A stretch of 64,000 nucleotides of DNA from contig NC_014150.1 of the NCBI RefSeq assembly GCF_000092845.1, positions 2,293,510-2,357,509 of the forward strand, given 5' to 3'. The translations under genes and the position numbers were made by a program. The first letter of the stretch is position 1. The number at the start of each line of letters is the position of its first letter. Origin of the DNA: Brachyspira murdochii DSM 12563. Its GTDB lineage: Bacteria; Spirochaetota; Brachyspiria; Brachyspirales; Brachyspiraceae. The notes beneath the pieces were generated by a model. That model had not been told where the DNA came from and did no database searches. It saw nothing but the letters and a program-made list of their open reading frames with translations. Shown one piece after another: positions 35,581 to 43,672 of this stretch.

Positions 35581-35632
35581 TATAATATTAAGAATTACAA
35601 GCTCTAAAGCTATTATTAAAATTTATATACTC

Positions 35633-35947
35633 TTATAATTTTTCTTTTAAAATATTTATTATTGTTTCTTTACTTAATACCTCACCATATGATACAAGCT
35701 CATCATTAACAATAAGTGCAGGCAAAGTCATAACTCCGTAATATGACATACTCCCCTTACTTTCTGTAAATTTTATAGATAAATCCAAATCCAAATCTAA
35801 TATAGCATTTCTGATATTGCTAAGCATATTTAATGAAGCATCATCATCATTTCTGCCTAATAATAATATTTTTTCTATTTCTCTTTCCTCATCTTCTAGA
35901 GGATCAGGCAAACAGCCTCAGCCGAATTCTATATTTTTTTTAATCAT
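35633..35947 (-). CDS. Putative selenoprotein: thioredoxin-fold paralogue with N-terminal U-G-C and no CxxC
   Basis: From the ATG at 35947 the frame reads MIKKNIEFG, then TGA at 35920-35918, then GCLPDPLEDEE, and stays open to 35633, giving 104 aa with Sec10. C-terminal blocks (YYGVMTLPALIVNDELVSYG, LSKETIINILKEKL) match the two neighbours. In contrast the thioredoxin CxxC is replaced by LGRNDDDASL, so the only redox pair would be Sec10-Gly-Cys12. AAAGGG lies 13 bases before the ATG, a rather long spacing. A 5-bp stem (TCCTC/GAGGA, 8-nt loop) starts about 19 nt after the TGA and is a weak SECIS candidate. A TTG at 35911 just after the TGA is the alternative start. Confidence 0.65.
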
Positions 35948-36042
35948 AATTTTTTAAATACCCTTTAATTCATAATTTCTAAATACATAATATAGGTATA
36001 TTGAAATAATTGCAAATTTAAAATTAAAAAAATAATACAAAA

Positions 36043-36073
36043 AAGGCTTAGATACAATATATATCTAAGCCTT
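36043..36073 (-). terminator. Intrinsic terminator between thioredoxin-like genes
   Basis: AAGGCTTAGATA (36043-36054) pairs perfectly with TATCTAAGCCTT (36062-36073). On the minus strand TTTTGTATTATTT follows. It may end the arsR-acr3-permease-thioredoxin transcript, leaving the two UGA-containing genes dependent on read-through or their own promoter. Confidence 0.75.
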
Positions 36074-36098
36074 AAATACAATTAAGAAGTATGCTTAT

Positions 36099-36386
36099 TT
36101 ATTTTACTTTATCTTTTAATAAAGCGATGATTTCATCTTTTGTAAGCACTTTTCCATATGATAATACTTTTTCATCAAGCACCAAAGCAGGAGTTGACAT
36201 TACACCGTAAGAAGCTATTTGTGCCATATCCTGTACATGTCCGACACTTAAATCAATACCAATTTCTTTTACAGCTTCTAAAGCATTTTTCTCAAGTTTT
36301 TGGCAGTTTGAACAGCCGCTTCCTAATATTTTAATTCTAGCATTTGATGATGAACCACCACAGCAGCAATTTTTTTCTGATGACAT
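36099..36386 (-). CDS. Small thioredoxin-like redox-active disulfide protein (Cys form)
   Basis: A 95-aa thioredoxin-fold protein of the redox-active disulfide protein 2 type. The active site is GSGCSNCQKL (~residues 22-31), the cis-Pro loop is VMSTPALVLDEK, and a Cys-rich N-terminus reads KNCCCGGSSS. Such proteins often adjoin UPF0718/ArsP permeases and are thought to supply thiols or bind the metalloid. It follows the permease gene by 40 bp on the same strand. It is the all-cysteine relative of the two UGA-containing genes downstream and shows what residue the UGA replaces. AAGGAG precedes the ATG. Confidence 0.9.
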   Translation of the reverse strand: MSSEKNCCCGGSSSNARIKILGSGCSNCQKLEKNALEAVKEIGIDLSVGHVQDMAQIASYGVMSTPALVLDEKVLSYGKVLTKDEIIALLKDKVK

Positions 36387-36426
36387 AGTTTTATCTCCTT
36401 TTTTTTATTTTTTTATTATATATTAT

Positions 36427-37437
36427 TTATACAAATAGAAAATAAAAATTATTAAATAAATATCCAATAATTATTATTCCTAAAGTTACTATACCCACAA
36501 AAAGAACAAGAAGCTGTATTTTTACTACCTTTTTTATCATAATAATTGACGGAAGTGATAAAGCAGTAACCGCCATCATAAATGATAAAATAGTTCCTAT
36601 TCCAGCACCTTTATAAAATAAACTTTCAGCTACTGGAAGAGTACCAAATATATCTGCATACATTGGTATACCAACCAAAGTTGCTAAAGGAACAGAATAC
36701 CAATTATTTTTTCCTAGTACAGTATTTATCCATGCTTCTGGTATAACATTATGTATAAAAGCTCCTATTCCAACTCCTATAAAAATATATAAATAAACTT
36801 TTTTTATAGTCTGCATTACCTGATTTTTTGAGTATATAATTCTATCTTTTTTTGTCATAGTCTGTATTTCTACATCTGCATTTGATTTTATATTTTTAAC
36901 AAAATCTTCTAAATATCTTTCCATTTTTAGTTTGCCTATTAAAGTACCTCCTACAACAGCAAGTACAAGCCCTACAATAACATAAGCTATAGCTATTTTC
37001 ATTCCAAACACACTTGATAAAAGTATTAAAGAAGCCAAATCTACAAGAGGTGAAGATATTAAAAAAGAAAATGTCATAGAAATAGGTATGCCAGCAGAGG
37101 TAAATCCTATAAATAAAGGTATTGAAGAGCATGAACAAAATGGAGTAACCGTTCCGAAAAGTGCTGCTAATATATTTGCTGATATTCCATTAAATCTGCT
37201 TAATATTTTTTTGGTTCTCTCTGGAGGAAAATAGCTTTGAATATATGATATACAAAATATGAGTACAGATAAAAGTACAAATATTTTTATAACATCATAA
37301 ATAAAAAACTGTATTACTCCCTTCATTGTTTCTGATAGGGCAAAATTATTTAATATATTGCCTATCAATGTATTGAGCCATTTCATAGATATTATCTGAT
37401 CCTGTATAAAAACAAATATTGATTTTATAACTAACAT
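36427..37437 (-). CDS. Permease of the UPF0718/ArsP family
   Basis: A 336-aa inner-membrane protein with about eight to ten hydrophobic helices. The diagnostic block is FGTVTPFCSCSSIPLFIGF (~residues 95-113) followed by GIPISMTFSFLISSPLVD, and a second repeat-like block is in the C-terminal half (GIPMYADIFGTLPVAESLF). Family members include the organoarsenical exporter ArsP; many others are unassigned. The ars context supports export of an arsenic or related metalloid compound. A soluble hydrophilic loop lies near residues 170-200. It is flanked by the Acr3 gene and the thioredoxin-like genes. Confidence 0.88.
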   Translation of the reverse strand: MLVIKSIFVFIQDQIISMKWLNTLIGNILNNFALSETMKGVIQFFIYDVIKIFVLLSVLIFCISYIQSYFPPERTKKILSRFNGISANILAALFGTVTPFCSCSSIPLFIGFTSAGIPISMTFSFLISSPLVDLASLILLSSVFGMKIAIAYVIVGLVLAVVGGTLIGKLKMERYLEDFVKNIKSNADVEIQTMTKKDRIIYSKNQVMQTIKKVYLYIFIGVGIGAFIHNVIPEAWINTVLGKNNWYSVPLATLVGIPMYADIFGTLPVAESLFYKGAGIGTILSFMMAVTALSLPSIIMIKKVVKIQLLVLFVGIVTLGIIIIGYLFNNFYFLFV

Positions 37438-37574
37438 TTTTATAACTCCTAATTTTATTTTTTAAATTAACTTCTAAACTTTTTGTATTAAAAATATTTA
37501 GAGTAATAACATTTACCATTTATAGATAAAACACTGCATATTGATATTATGTTTTGCATTATTACCCCAATTTA

Positions 37575-38637
37575 TTAATTTTTAAATTTATTTTTTGTTG
37601 CATTTGCTATTTTTACAAGGGTGAGCATTACAGGTACTTCTACTAATACTCCTACAATAGTAGCAAGAGCAGCTCCAGAATTAACTCCGAATAATGATAC
37701 AGCCACAGCAACGGCAAGCTCGAAGAAGTTGGAAGCTCCTATCATAGCAGCAGGAGATGCTATATTATGGAGGAAGTTTTAATAAATAAGCTGCAATATA
37801 AGCTATGAAAAATATTAAAAAAGTTTGTAATATTAAAGGTATTGCTATTAGAATTATGTGTAAAGGATTTGATAATATAATGTTTCCCTGAAAGCTAAAT
37901 AATAGTATTAATGTTAATAATAATCCTATCACTGTTATATTATCAAATTTATGTACAAAAATATTATTGAAATATTCTGTCCCTTTTTTAGTGCATACAT
38001 AAACTCTTGTGGCGATTCCCGCTATTAGCGGTATAAGTACAAACAATACCACAGATAAAAATAGTGTATCCCAAGGTACTGTAACATTTGATATACCTAA
38101 TAAGAATTTTACTATAGGAACAAATGCTATGAGTATTATTAAATCATTGGTTGCTACCTGAACAACAGTATATGATGGATTTCCTTTTGTTAAAGCACTC
38201 CATACAAATACCATAGCAGTACAAGGAGCAGCCCCCAAAAGCACAGCACCTGTCAAATATTCTTTTGCTAAATCCTCAGGTATTATATTATTTAATATAG
38301 TATAGAAAAAGAAAGATGATATAAAAAACATAGTAAAAGGTTTGATAAGCCAATTTACAGCCCAAGTTAAAAAAATACCATTCGGATTTTTGGTAACGTT
38401 TTTTATGCTTTGAAAATCTACACTCATCATCATAGGGTATATCATAAGCCATATTAATACGGCTATTGGTATTGATACATTTGCATATTCAAATTTATTT
38501 AATGTGTTTGGTATTACCTGTAAAAATTTTGATATTAATACCCCTATAATCATACATATAAATACCCACAATGTTAAATATTTCTGAAAAAAACTTATAT
38601 TTTCTTTTTTTTCATCATTATTATTCATATTATCCAT
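37575..38637 (-). pseudogene. Acr3-family arsenite exporter gene, frameshifted
   Basis: Acr3 exports arsenite. The first ORF (38637 to 37765, 290 aa) has the N-terminal helices and the conserved GAAPCTAMVFVWS block (Cys139). It then meets a stop after KLPP. From about 37769 the +1 shifted frame continues without stops to 37575 as [21 protein letters not shown] and [21 protein letters not shown], which is the expected Acr3 C-terminus with the functional Glu. One extra C in the CCTCC run near 37769-37775 would explain it. If the base is real the exporter lacks its last two helices. If it is a sequence error the gene is intact. Confidence 0.85.
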
Positions 38638-38655
38638 TATTTTATCCTCAATAAT

Positions 38656-38979
38656 TTATTTTTCGCATTTGCATTTTGATGTGCTTTCATCATTTTTATC
38701 TGATACTATAGTTGTATAATAGCTTAATAATTTTTCTGCATTTTTTATTCCTTCTTCATTAAAACTATAATAAGTCCATTTGCCTTCTTTTCTTCCTACT
38801 ACAATATTTGAATCGCAGAGTATTTTCATATGATGTGATAGTGTAGACTGTACTATATGTAATTCTTCCAAAAGTTTGCATGCACATATTTCACCATCTT
38901 TAATCATTTCTAATATTTTTAATCTATTTTCATCGCATAGTGCTTTGAATACTATTGAATTATTTTTATAATCTTGCAT
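38656..38979 (-). CDS. arsR: ArsR-family arsenic-responsive repressor
   Basis: A 107-aa ArsR/SmtB winged-helix repressor. The metal-binding element is GEICACKLLEEL (~29-40), close to the ELCVCDL of ArsR, and the recognition helix is QSTLSHHMKIL (~45-55). An additional C-terminal SKCKCEK may add thiol ligands. It is the first gene of the minus-strand ars cluster, 18 bp ahead of acr3, with a palindromic operator at its promoter. It presumably releases DNA on binding As(III). Confidence 0.93.
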   Translation of the reverse strand: MQDYKNNSIVFKALCDENRLKILEMIKDGEICACKLLEELHIVQSTLSHHMKILCDSNIVVGRKEGKWTYYSFNEEGIKNAEKLLSYYTTIVSDKNDESTSKCKCEK

Positions 38980-39013
38980 TTAGTCTCCTGTATTATTTTT
39001 TATTTACTGCAAA

Positions 39014-39065
39014 CATATCGAAATATATCGATATATAGTATAGCAAACATATCGATAATTGTCAA
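39014..39065 (-). promoter_or_regulatory. ars promoter with ArsR-type operator
   Basis: On the minus strand, TTGACA (39065-39060), a 17-bp spacer and TATACT (39042-39037) form a near-consensus promoter. Repeats of ATATCGA-type half-sites occur at 39014-39036 (containing the palindrome ATATATCGATATAT) and at 39048-39057, flanking and overlapping the -10 region. Confidence 0.75.
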
Positions 39066-39149
39066 TGTGTTTTATTATTATTTTATTGAAAAAATAAGAT
39101 ATAATGATATAATTTATCACTAATATATAAGATATGGAGCTTTATAAAT

Positions 39150-40175
39150 ATGCAGGCTAAAAATTTTGGAAACGGTTACCTTTTGTATGAATTAAAAAAT
39201 AAAAATGACATGATATTAAAACTAACAGATATAGGTGCTTCTATAACTGGAGTATTTTTTAAGGATAAAAACGGAAATGAAGTACAGGTATCATTTGGAA
39301 GCGATGATTATTCATTTTACTTAAAGCCTCATGATTATATAGGGGCTTCTGTTGGAAGGGTAGCCAATAGAACTATAAATGCCGAGTTTACTCTTGATGG
39401 GATAACATATAAATTGGCGAAAAATGATAATAATAAACATCATTTGCATGGAGGTACAGAAGGTATTTCATTTAAGAAATTTGATTCTAAAGTATTGGGA
39501 AATAACTCCGTATCATTTACATATTTTTCTCAAAACGGGGAGGAAGGATATCCTGCCAATGTGAATATTGAAATAATATATACTTTAACAGATGATAATG
39601 AAATATTAATAAATTATTTGGCAAGTGCAGATGCTCCTACACCTTTGAACTTAACTAATCATGCATATTGGAATCTTAATGGAGAAGGTGCTATATATGA
39701 GCATGATTTATTTATAGATTCTTTGTTTTATCTTCCAGTAACAGAAGAATGCGTATCAAGCGGTGAGATATTAAAAACAGAAAATACTCCTTTTGATTTT
39801 AGCAAAACAAAAAAAATAGGTGCTGATATAGAAGAAGCAAATGGTTATGATAATTGTTTTATATTCAATGAAAAAAATATCTTGTCATATACAAATGACA
39901 GCAATAATTTTAATAAATTAAGGGCTTCATGCTATAGTGAAAAAACAGGAATATGTTTAGAACTTTATACCACAAAGCCTGCTATGCATTTTTATTCTGG
40001 TAATATGCTTGATAACAGAGAGGTGAGAAATACAGTTTTGAATAAGCATAATGCTTTTTGTTTTGAGACAGAGTTTTTACCTGCTGCTGTTAATTTCCCT
40101 CATTTTCCAAGCATAATATTTGACTCTAATAAAAATTATAATCATAAGACTATGTATAAATTATTATTAAAATAA
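39150..40175 (+). CDS. galM: Aldose 1-epimerase (mutarotase)
   Basis: It interconverts alpha and beta anomers of hexoses. The typical N-terminus is followed by VGRVANRTINAEFTL (~70) and KHHLHGGTEG (~95, catalytic-site His). NLTNHAYWNLNGEG (~170, second His) and the catalytic Glu near the C-terminus in CFETEFLPAAVNFP (~310) complete the site. Length 341 aa is typical. It is transcribed away from the ars operon and followed by a methyltransferase gene 37 bp downstream. GGAG lies about 12 bases before the ATG. Confidence 0.94.
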   Translation: MQAKNFGNGYLLYELKNKNDMILKLTDIGASITGVFFKDKNGNEVQVSFGSDDYSFYLKPHDYIGASVGRVANRTINAEFTLDGITYKLAKNDNNKHHLHGGTEGISFKKFDSKVLGNNSVSFTYFSQNGEEGYPANVNIEIIYTLTDDNEILINYLASADAPTPLNLTNHAYWNLNGEGAIYEHDLFIDSLFYLPVTEECVSSGEILKTENTPFDFSKTKKIGADIEEANGYDNCFIFNEKNILSYTNDSNNFNKLRASCYSEKTGICLELYTTKPAMHFYSGNMLDNREVRNTVLNKHNAFCFETEFLPAAVNFPHFPSIIFDSNKNYNHKTMYKLLLK

Positions 40176-40212
40176 AAAATATAAAAATAAAAAAATATTT
40201 TCGGGACTATTT

Positions 40213-40848
40213 ATGAATGACAAAAAATCAATTATAATAGAACATTACATTGAAAGGGTAAAAGATTTTAATATACCAGAATATCAGGTTTTGGACTGGG
40301 AATCACAAGATGCTCAGGAGGCTAGGTTTAAAACTTTGCTTGAGCATTTTGATATAAGAGAATCTATTTTGCTTGATGTAGGCTGCGGACTTGGACATTT
40401 GGCTGAGTATATAGATAAAAAAAATATCGACACATACTATATTGGTATAGATATAATGCCGGAGATGATTGAAAGGGCAAAAAAGAAAGTTTTTAAAAAT
40501 ATCAATCCTCAATTTATGACTATTGATTTTTTTAAGACTTCTGATATTGAAGATGATTTTGACTATATATATTCTTCTGGTATATTTAATCTTAATCTTG
40601 GCAACAATGAAGAGTTTTTGAAAAATGCTTTAAAAAATTTCTTGATTGCGGCAAGAAAAGGTGTATGTTTTAATCTTCTTGATATTTCCTGCAAAGAAAA
40701 ATATGGAGATAAATATTATTACTATAAAAAAGATGATGTATTTAATATGGTATGTGATATAGTAAAAAATTTGGATTTAAAATGCAAGATAAAAATATCA
40801 GATGAGTATTTATCAAATGATTTTTCTGTGTTTATAGATATGCTTTAA
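40213..40848 (+). CDS. SAM-dependent class I methyltransferase
   Basis: A 211-aa protein with the SAM-binding motif I LLDVGCGLGHLAEYI (~residues 53-67), motif II IGIDIMPEMIERAKKK (~77-92), and FDYIYSSGIFNLN (~117-129) as motif IV-like. The substrate is unknown; related proteins act on small molecules. It is likely co-transcribed with galM, though I see no functional tie. It ends at a strong bidirectional terminator. Confidence 0.85.
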   Translation: MNDKKSIIIEHYIERVKDFNIPEYQVLDWESQDAQEARFKTLLEHFDIRESILLDVGCGLGHLAEYIDKKNIDTYYIGIDIMPEMIERAKKKVFKNINPQFMTIDFFKTSDIEDDFDYIYSSGIFNLNLGNNEEFLKNALKNFLIAARKGVCFNLLDISCKEKYGDKYYYYKKDDVFNMVCDIVKNLDLKCKIKISDEYLSNDFSVFIDML

Positions 40849-40893
40849 TTTTAATAAAAACAAGTAGAATATAATAGATTTTGTATTATTAAA

Positions 40894-40922
40894 AAATAAA
40901 GGCTGTTATCAGCCTTTATTTT
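40894..40922. terminator. Bidirectional terminator between convergent genes
   Basis: AAATAAAGGCTG pairs perfectly with CAGCCTTTATTT around TTAT. A and T runs flank both sides, so it serves the methyltransferase gene and the minus-strand dehydrogenase gene. Confidence 0.85.
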
Positions 40923-40935
40923 GAGTAATTATTTT

Positions 40936-42174
40936 TTATTTGGTTATAGTACGCATGTCTATTACATATCTAAATTTTACCTTTCCGTCTATAACTTTTT
41001 TGTATGCTTCTTTTATAGTTTGAGCATCAGCTTTTATTATCTCAACTGTAGGATAAATATTATTTTCTATAGAATAGTTAAGCATTTCCTGAGTTTCTTT
41101 TATTCCGCCTATTAAAGAGCCGAATAATTTCTTACTGCCATGTTGACCTATCATAGCAGTAAGTGTAGGCATTTTTGAAGTTCTAGGAAGCCCTAATAAA
41201 CACATAGTACCGCCTCTTTTTAGCATACGCATATACATGTTTACGTCATAGTATGATGGTATTGTGCTTATAATATAATTAAGAGTATTATTAACATTTT
41301 TTAAGTCTTCTGCATTATTTACATTAACGTATTTTACTGCCCCCATATTTAAAGCGTCCTCTCTTTTATCTTCTGTGATGTCAAAAACTGTAACTTCAGC
41401 ACCTAGTTTTACAGCATATTTTACTGCCATATAGCCAAGTCCTCCAAATCCTGCAATACCTATTTTTTCTCCCTTTTTCACATTCATATCTTTTATAGGT
41501 GAATAAGTAGTGATACCTGCACAAAGGAGAGGAGCAGCTTTATCAAGTTCGGCATTATCTGGTATAAGTATTGCAAAGTTTTCAGATACTACTATATTGT
41601 CAGAGTATCCTCCTTGAGTTATCTCATTGCTATGAAATCTATCCCTTGAACCATAAGTATAAACCGCTCTATTTAAACAATACTGTTCCAAATTATTCAA
41701 GCAGCTTTCACATTGTCCGCATGAGTTTACCATACAGCCTACGCCAGCAAAATCTCCAACTTTAAATTTTGATGCTTTACTTCCTACTTGTACAACTCTT
41801 CCTACTATTTCATGTCCCACTACAAGCGGATTGCTGCTTGATTTACCTTCAACAACATGTATATCACTATGGCATATTCCTGCATAAAGTATTTCTATTA
41901 GTACATCATTTTCTCCAACGGCATGTCTTGTAAACTCATGATATTTAAAGTCCATATTGGCTGAAACTGCTGCAAATCCTCTTGATTTTACTCTTCCATT
42001 TGCATTGGTTTGTATATTGATTGGGGATTTTTTTAGTTCCTGATTATAAATTATATTAGAATAGCTATTTTGATTATTATTTTCAATATTTATGCTTGTT
42101 TGAGCATTTGATGAATTATTGCATGACAGTACATACAATATTGAGAGTATAGTTATTAATATAGCTTTTTTCAT
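40936..42174 (-). CDS. Zinc alcohol dehydrogenase (YahK/CAD type) with lipoprotein signal
   Basis: The core (residues ~65-412) is a medium-chain zinc-dependent alcohol dehydrogenase of the cinnamyl-alcohol/YahK type. It has catalytic-zinc ligands in AGICHSDIH and VVGHEIVG, a structural zinc site CGQCESCLNNLEQYC, and Rossmann GFGGLGYMAVK. The unusual part is the first ~65 residues: a hydrophobic signal ending VLSCNNSSNAQ, which fits a lipoprotein (Cys near 18), and an Asn-rich linker. The enzyme is therefore predicted to be lipid-anchored outside the cytoplasm, where NADPH is not normally available. A misassigned start is the alternative, but GGAG lies upstream of the ATG at 42174 and no good internal start is evident. 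Confidence 0.85.
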   Translation of the reverse strand: MKKAILITILSILYVLSCNNSSNAQTSINIENNNQNSYSNIIYNQELKKSPINIQTNANGRVKSRGFAAVSANMDFKYHEFTRHAVGENDVLIEILYAGICHSDIHVVEGKSSSNPLVVGHEIVGRVVQVGSKASKFKVGDFAGVGCMVNSCGQCESCLNNLEQYCLNRAVYTYGSRDRFHSNEITQGGYSDNIVVSENFAILIPDNAELDKAAPLLCAGITTYSPIKDMNVKKGEKIGIAGFGGLGYMAVKYAVKLGAEVTVFDITEDKREDALNMGAVKYVNVNNAEDLKNVNNTLNYIISTIPSYYDVNMYMRMLKRGGTMCLLGLPRTSKMPTLTAMIGQHGSKKLFGSLIGGIKETQEMLNYSIENNIYPTVEIIKADAQTIKEAYKKVIDGKVKFRYVIDMRTITK

Positions 42175-42251
42175 TTTTTTATCTCCTTCATAATAGATTT
42201 CTATAATTATATTATATCATTGAAGTAAACTCCAGAGGCAATATTTTTTAT

Positions 42252-42503
42252 ATTAGACTTGTTTCAAAACTATTTGACAACATTAAATATGAAATTATTT
42301 AATTTTTTAAATTAAAAATACTATGTTTTACATGTTGTATAAACTGTTGTTTTAGTATATAAACCTGCAGTCTTTCGCTGCCGAAGGCACGCAGAGCGGC
42401 ACTCTGTGTACTTCGTAAGGGCAAAGCCACAACTATAATTAAAAAAATATTAAATTAAAAAACTATAAATATTAAGAAGTTGAGTTTTGAAACAAGTCTA
42501 TTA
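42252..42503. mobile_element. MITE-like element with 18-bp terminal inverted repeats
   Basis: Perfect terminal inverted repeats TAGACTTGTTTCAAAACT lie at 42254-42271 and, in reverse complement, at 42483-42500. The ~250-bp interior holds a short GC-richer patch (42365-42430) and no reading frame, so it is non-autonomous. Left-end relatives occur at 1302 and 9121. No transposase is in the window. Confidence 0.7.
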
Positions 42504-42526
42504 ATTTGTTAATAAAAATTTTATTC

Positions 42527-42772
42527 TCCCACCACCACACATTTTATATTATAATTTTTATTTGTTGTTATTATATTTTTTTATAAACTTTTACTGTTAT
42601 TATAACGCCAGCCCTGGCTTTATTTAAATTTACAGTCTTTACAACGCACGTTAAACGAAATTCTAAATATAAACTAGTTATAAATTCTAATTTTGACTAT
42701 ATATGAAATTCAGCTTACCGTGCGTTGAATAAAGCCATAAATTTAAAAAAATTTTGGTCGGGATCTAATATA
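42527..42772 (+). repeat. Palindromic intergenic repeat, copy A
   Basis: One of four related ~230-320-bp intergenic repeats. The core inverted repeat is AACGCACG (42643-42650) with CGTGCGTT (42719-42726), enclosed by outer arms GGCTTTATT / AATAAAGCC. The core of about 85 bp is nearly identical to copy B at 43395-43478. Confidence 0.75.
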
Positions 42773-42925
42773 TGTTTTTAAATAATGAAATCTATATAAA
42801 ATTGTAATTCAAATTAAAGTAATAAATTCTAAAGTGAGGAGTTATAAAAATTTTTAAATAAAATTTTAAAATACGAAAAATTATTTATGTTATAATTATT
42901 TATCTTTATCATATAGGAGCTAGCA

Positions 42926-43327
42926 ATGTCAATCTTCAACTATTTTTTAAAAAAGCATATAGACAAATCTAAATTAGAAAAATTTCGTTTAAAAGATTAT
43001 GATAAAGCTATAAACTTTTATGAAGAAGCTTTAAAAGATAATAAAGATTTGAAAATAGATCCAAATCATATTAAATCATATAATAATAGAGGAATGATTA
43101 AATATGATATGGGTTTTTTTGAAGATGCTATTAAAGATTATGATAGAGCAATAGAACTTGATAATAATTATTTTGAAGCTTACTTTAATAGAGCAAATGC
43201 TGAATATAGTTTAAAAATGTATAAAGAGGCATTAAAAGATTATAAAAAAGCTTTGGAGTTAGATACTACTAATAATACCGTCATAGAAAATATAAAAAAC
43301 ATTGAAGATGAATTAGGTTTGAAATAA
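42926..43327 (+). CDS. Small tetratricopeptide-repeat protein
   Basis: A 133-aa protein with about two and a half TPR units after a basic N-terminal segment. The repeats are IKSYNNRGMIKYDMGFFEDAI and YFEAYFNRANAEYSLKMYKEAL (shown here in part), with the typical W/Y-G-Y-A-F spacing. It has no signal peptide. It is flanked on both sides by copies of the palindromic repeat in the same orientation (A and B), so it may be a recently moved or duplicated unit. GGAG precedes the ATG. Partner unknown. Confidence 0.75.
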   Translation: MSIFNYFLKKHIDKSKLEKFRLKDYDKAINFYEEALKDNKDLKIDPNHIKSYNNRGMIKYDMGFFEDAIKDYDRAIELDNNYFEAYFNRANAEYSLKMYKEALKDYKKALELDTTNNTVIENIKNIEDELGLK

Positions 43328-43672
43328 AATTTAATTAACTAAAAAATTTTATTCTAACTTCAACACTAGCTTTATTTAAATTTACAGCTTTTACAACGCA
43401 CGTTAAATGAAATTCTAAATATAAACTAGTTATAAATTCTCATTTTGACTATATATGAAATTCAGTTTACCGTGCGTAGAAAAATATTTTTAAATTTAAT
43501 AAACACTTGGGCGGGTGCTTTAATTTGTAATCAGGCTATAAAAATAATAAAAATTAAAATGTGAAAATAAAACAATAAAATATAAAGGGCGGGATGTAAT
43601 TAAAGCCAAATAAAAAAGAGTAAGGATTTTTTAAGTCCATACTCTTTTTTATTATTATAAATTAATTAAATA
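43328..43672. other. 345-bp intergenic region holding repeat copy B
   Basis: Repeat copy B fills most of it (43362-43600). A terminator-like hairpin for leuS lies at about 43612-43650 (AAAAAAGAGTA with TACTCTTTTTT). No gene is visible. Confidence 0.55.
43362..43600 (+). repeat. Palindromic intergenic repeat, copy B
   Basis: It has the same core as copy A (AACGCACG ... CCGTGCGT) plus a right-hand extension with CTTGGGCGGGTGC and ending TATAAAGGGCGGG. That extension is matched in reverse complement by copy C and in the same orientation by copy D. Confidence 0.75.

Larger units (their letters stand above)
42175..42925. other. 751-bp intergenic region filled by two repeat elements
   Basis: It contains the MITE-like element (42252-42503) and the first copy of the palindromic repeat family (42527-42772). 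No gene is seen. The promoter of the TPR gene lies in 42780-42925. Confidence 0.6.

Noticed and set aside
35633-35911. Start of the second thioredoxin-like gene at TTG 35911, downstream of the TGA
   Set aside because: Its possible GAGG site is only 4 bases away, the upstream ATG has a ribosome-site candidate and the upstream FGUGC context parallels the neighbour. It remains a listed alternative but is less likely.
35120-35947. Read the TGA codons at 35417 and 35918 as Trp (alternative genetic code)
   Set aside because: TGA ends other genes here (bactofilin at 50766, the ATPase at 47292) and Trp is coded by TGG throughout, so a general reassignment is excluded.
37700-37770. Programmed ribosomal frameshift in the Acr3 gene
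   Set aside because: There is no slippery heptamer or downstream structure at the break, and Acr3 is not known to use one. A simple one-base insertion or sequence error explains it better.
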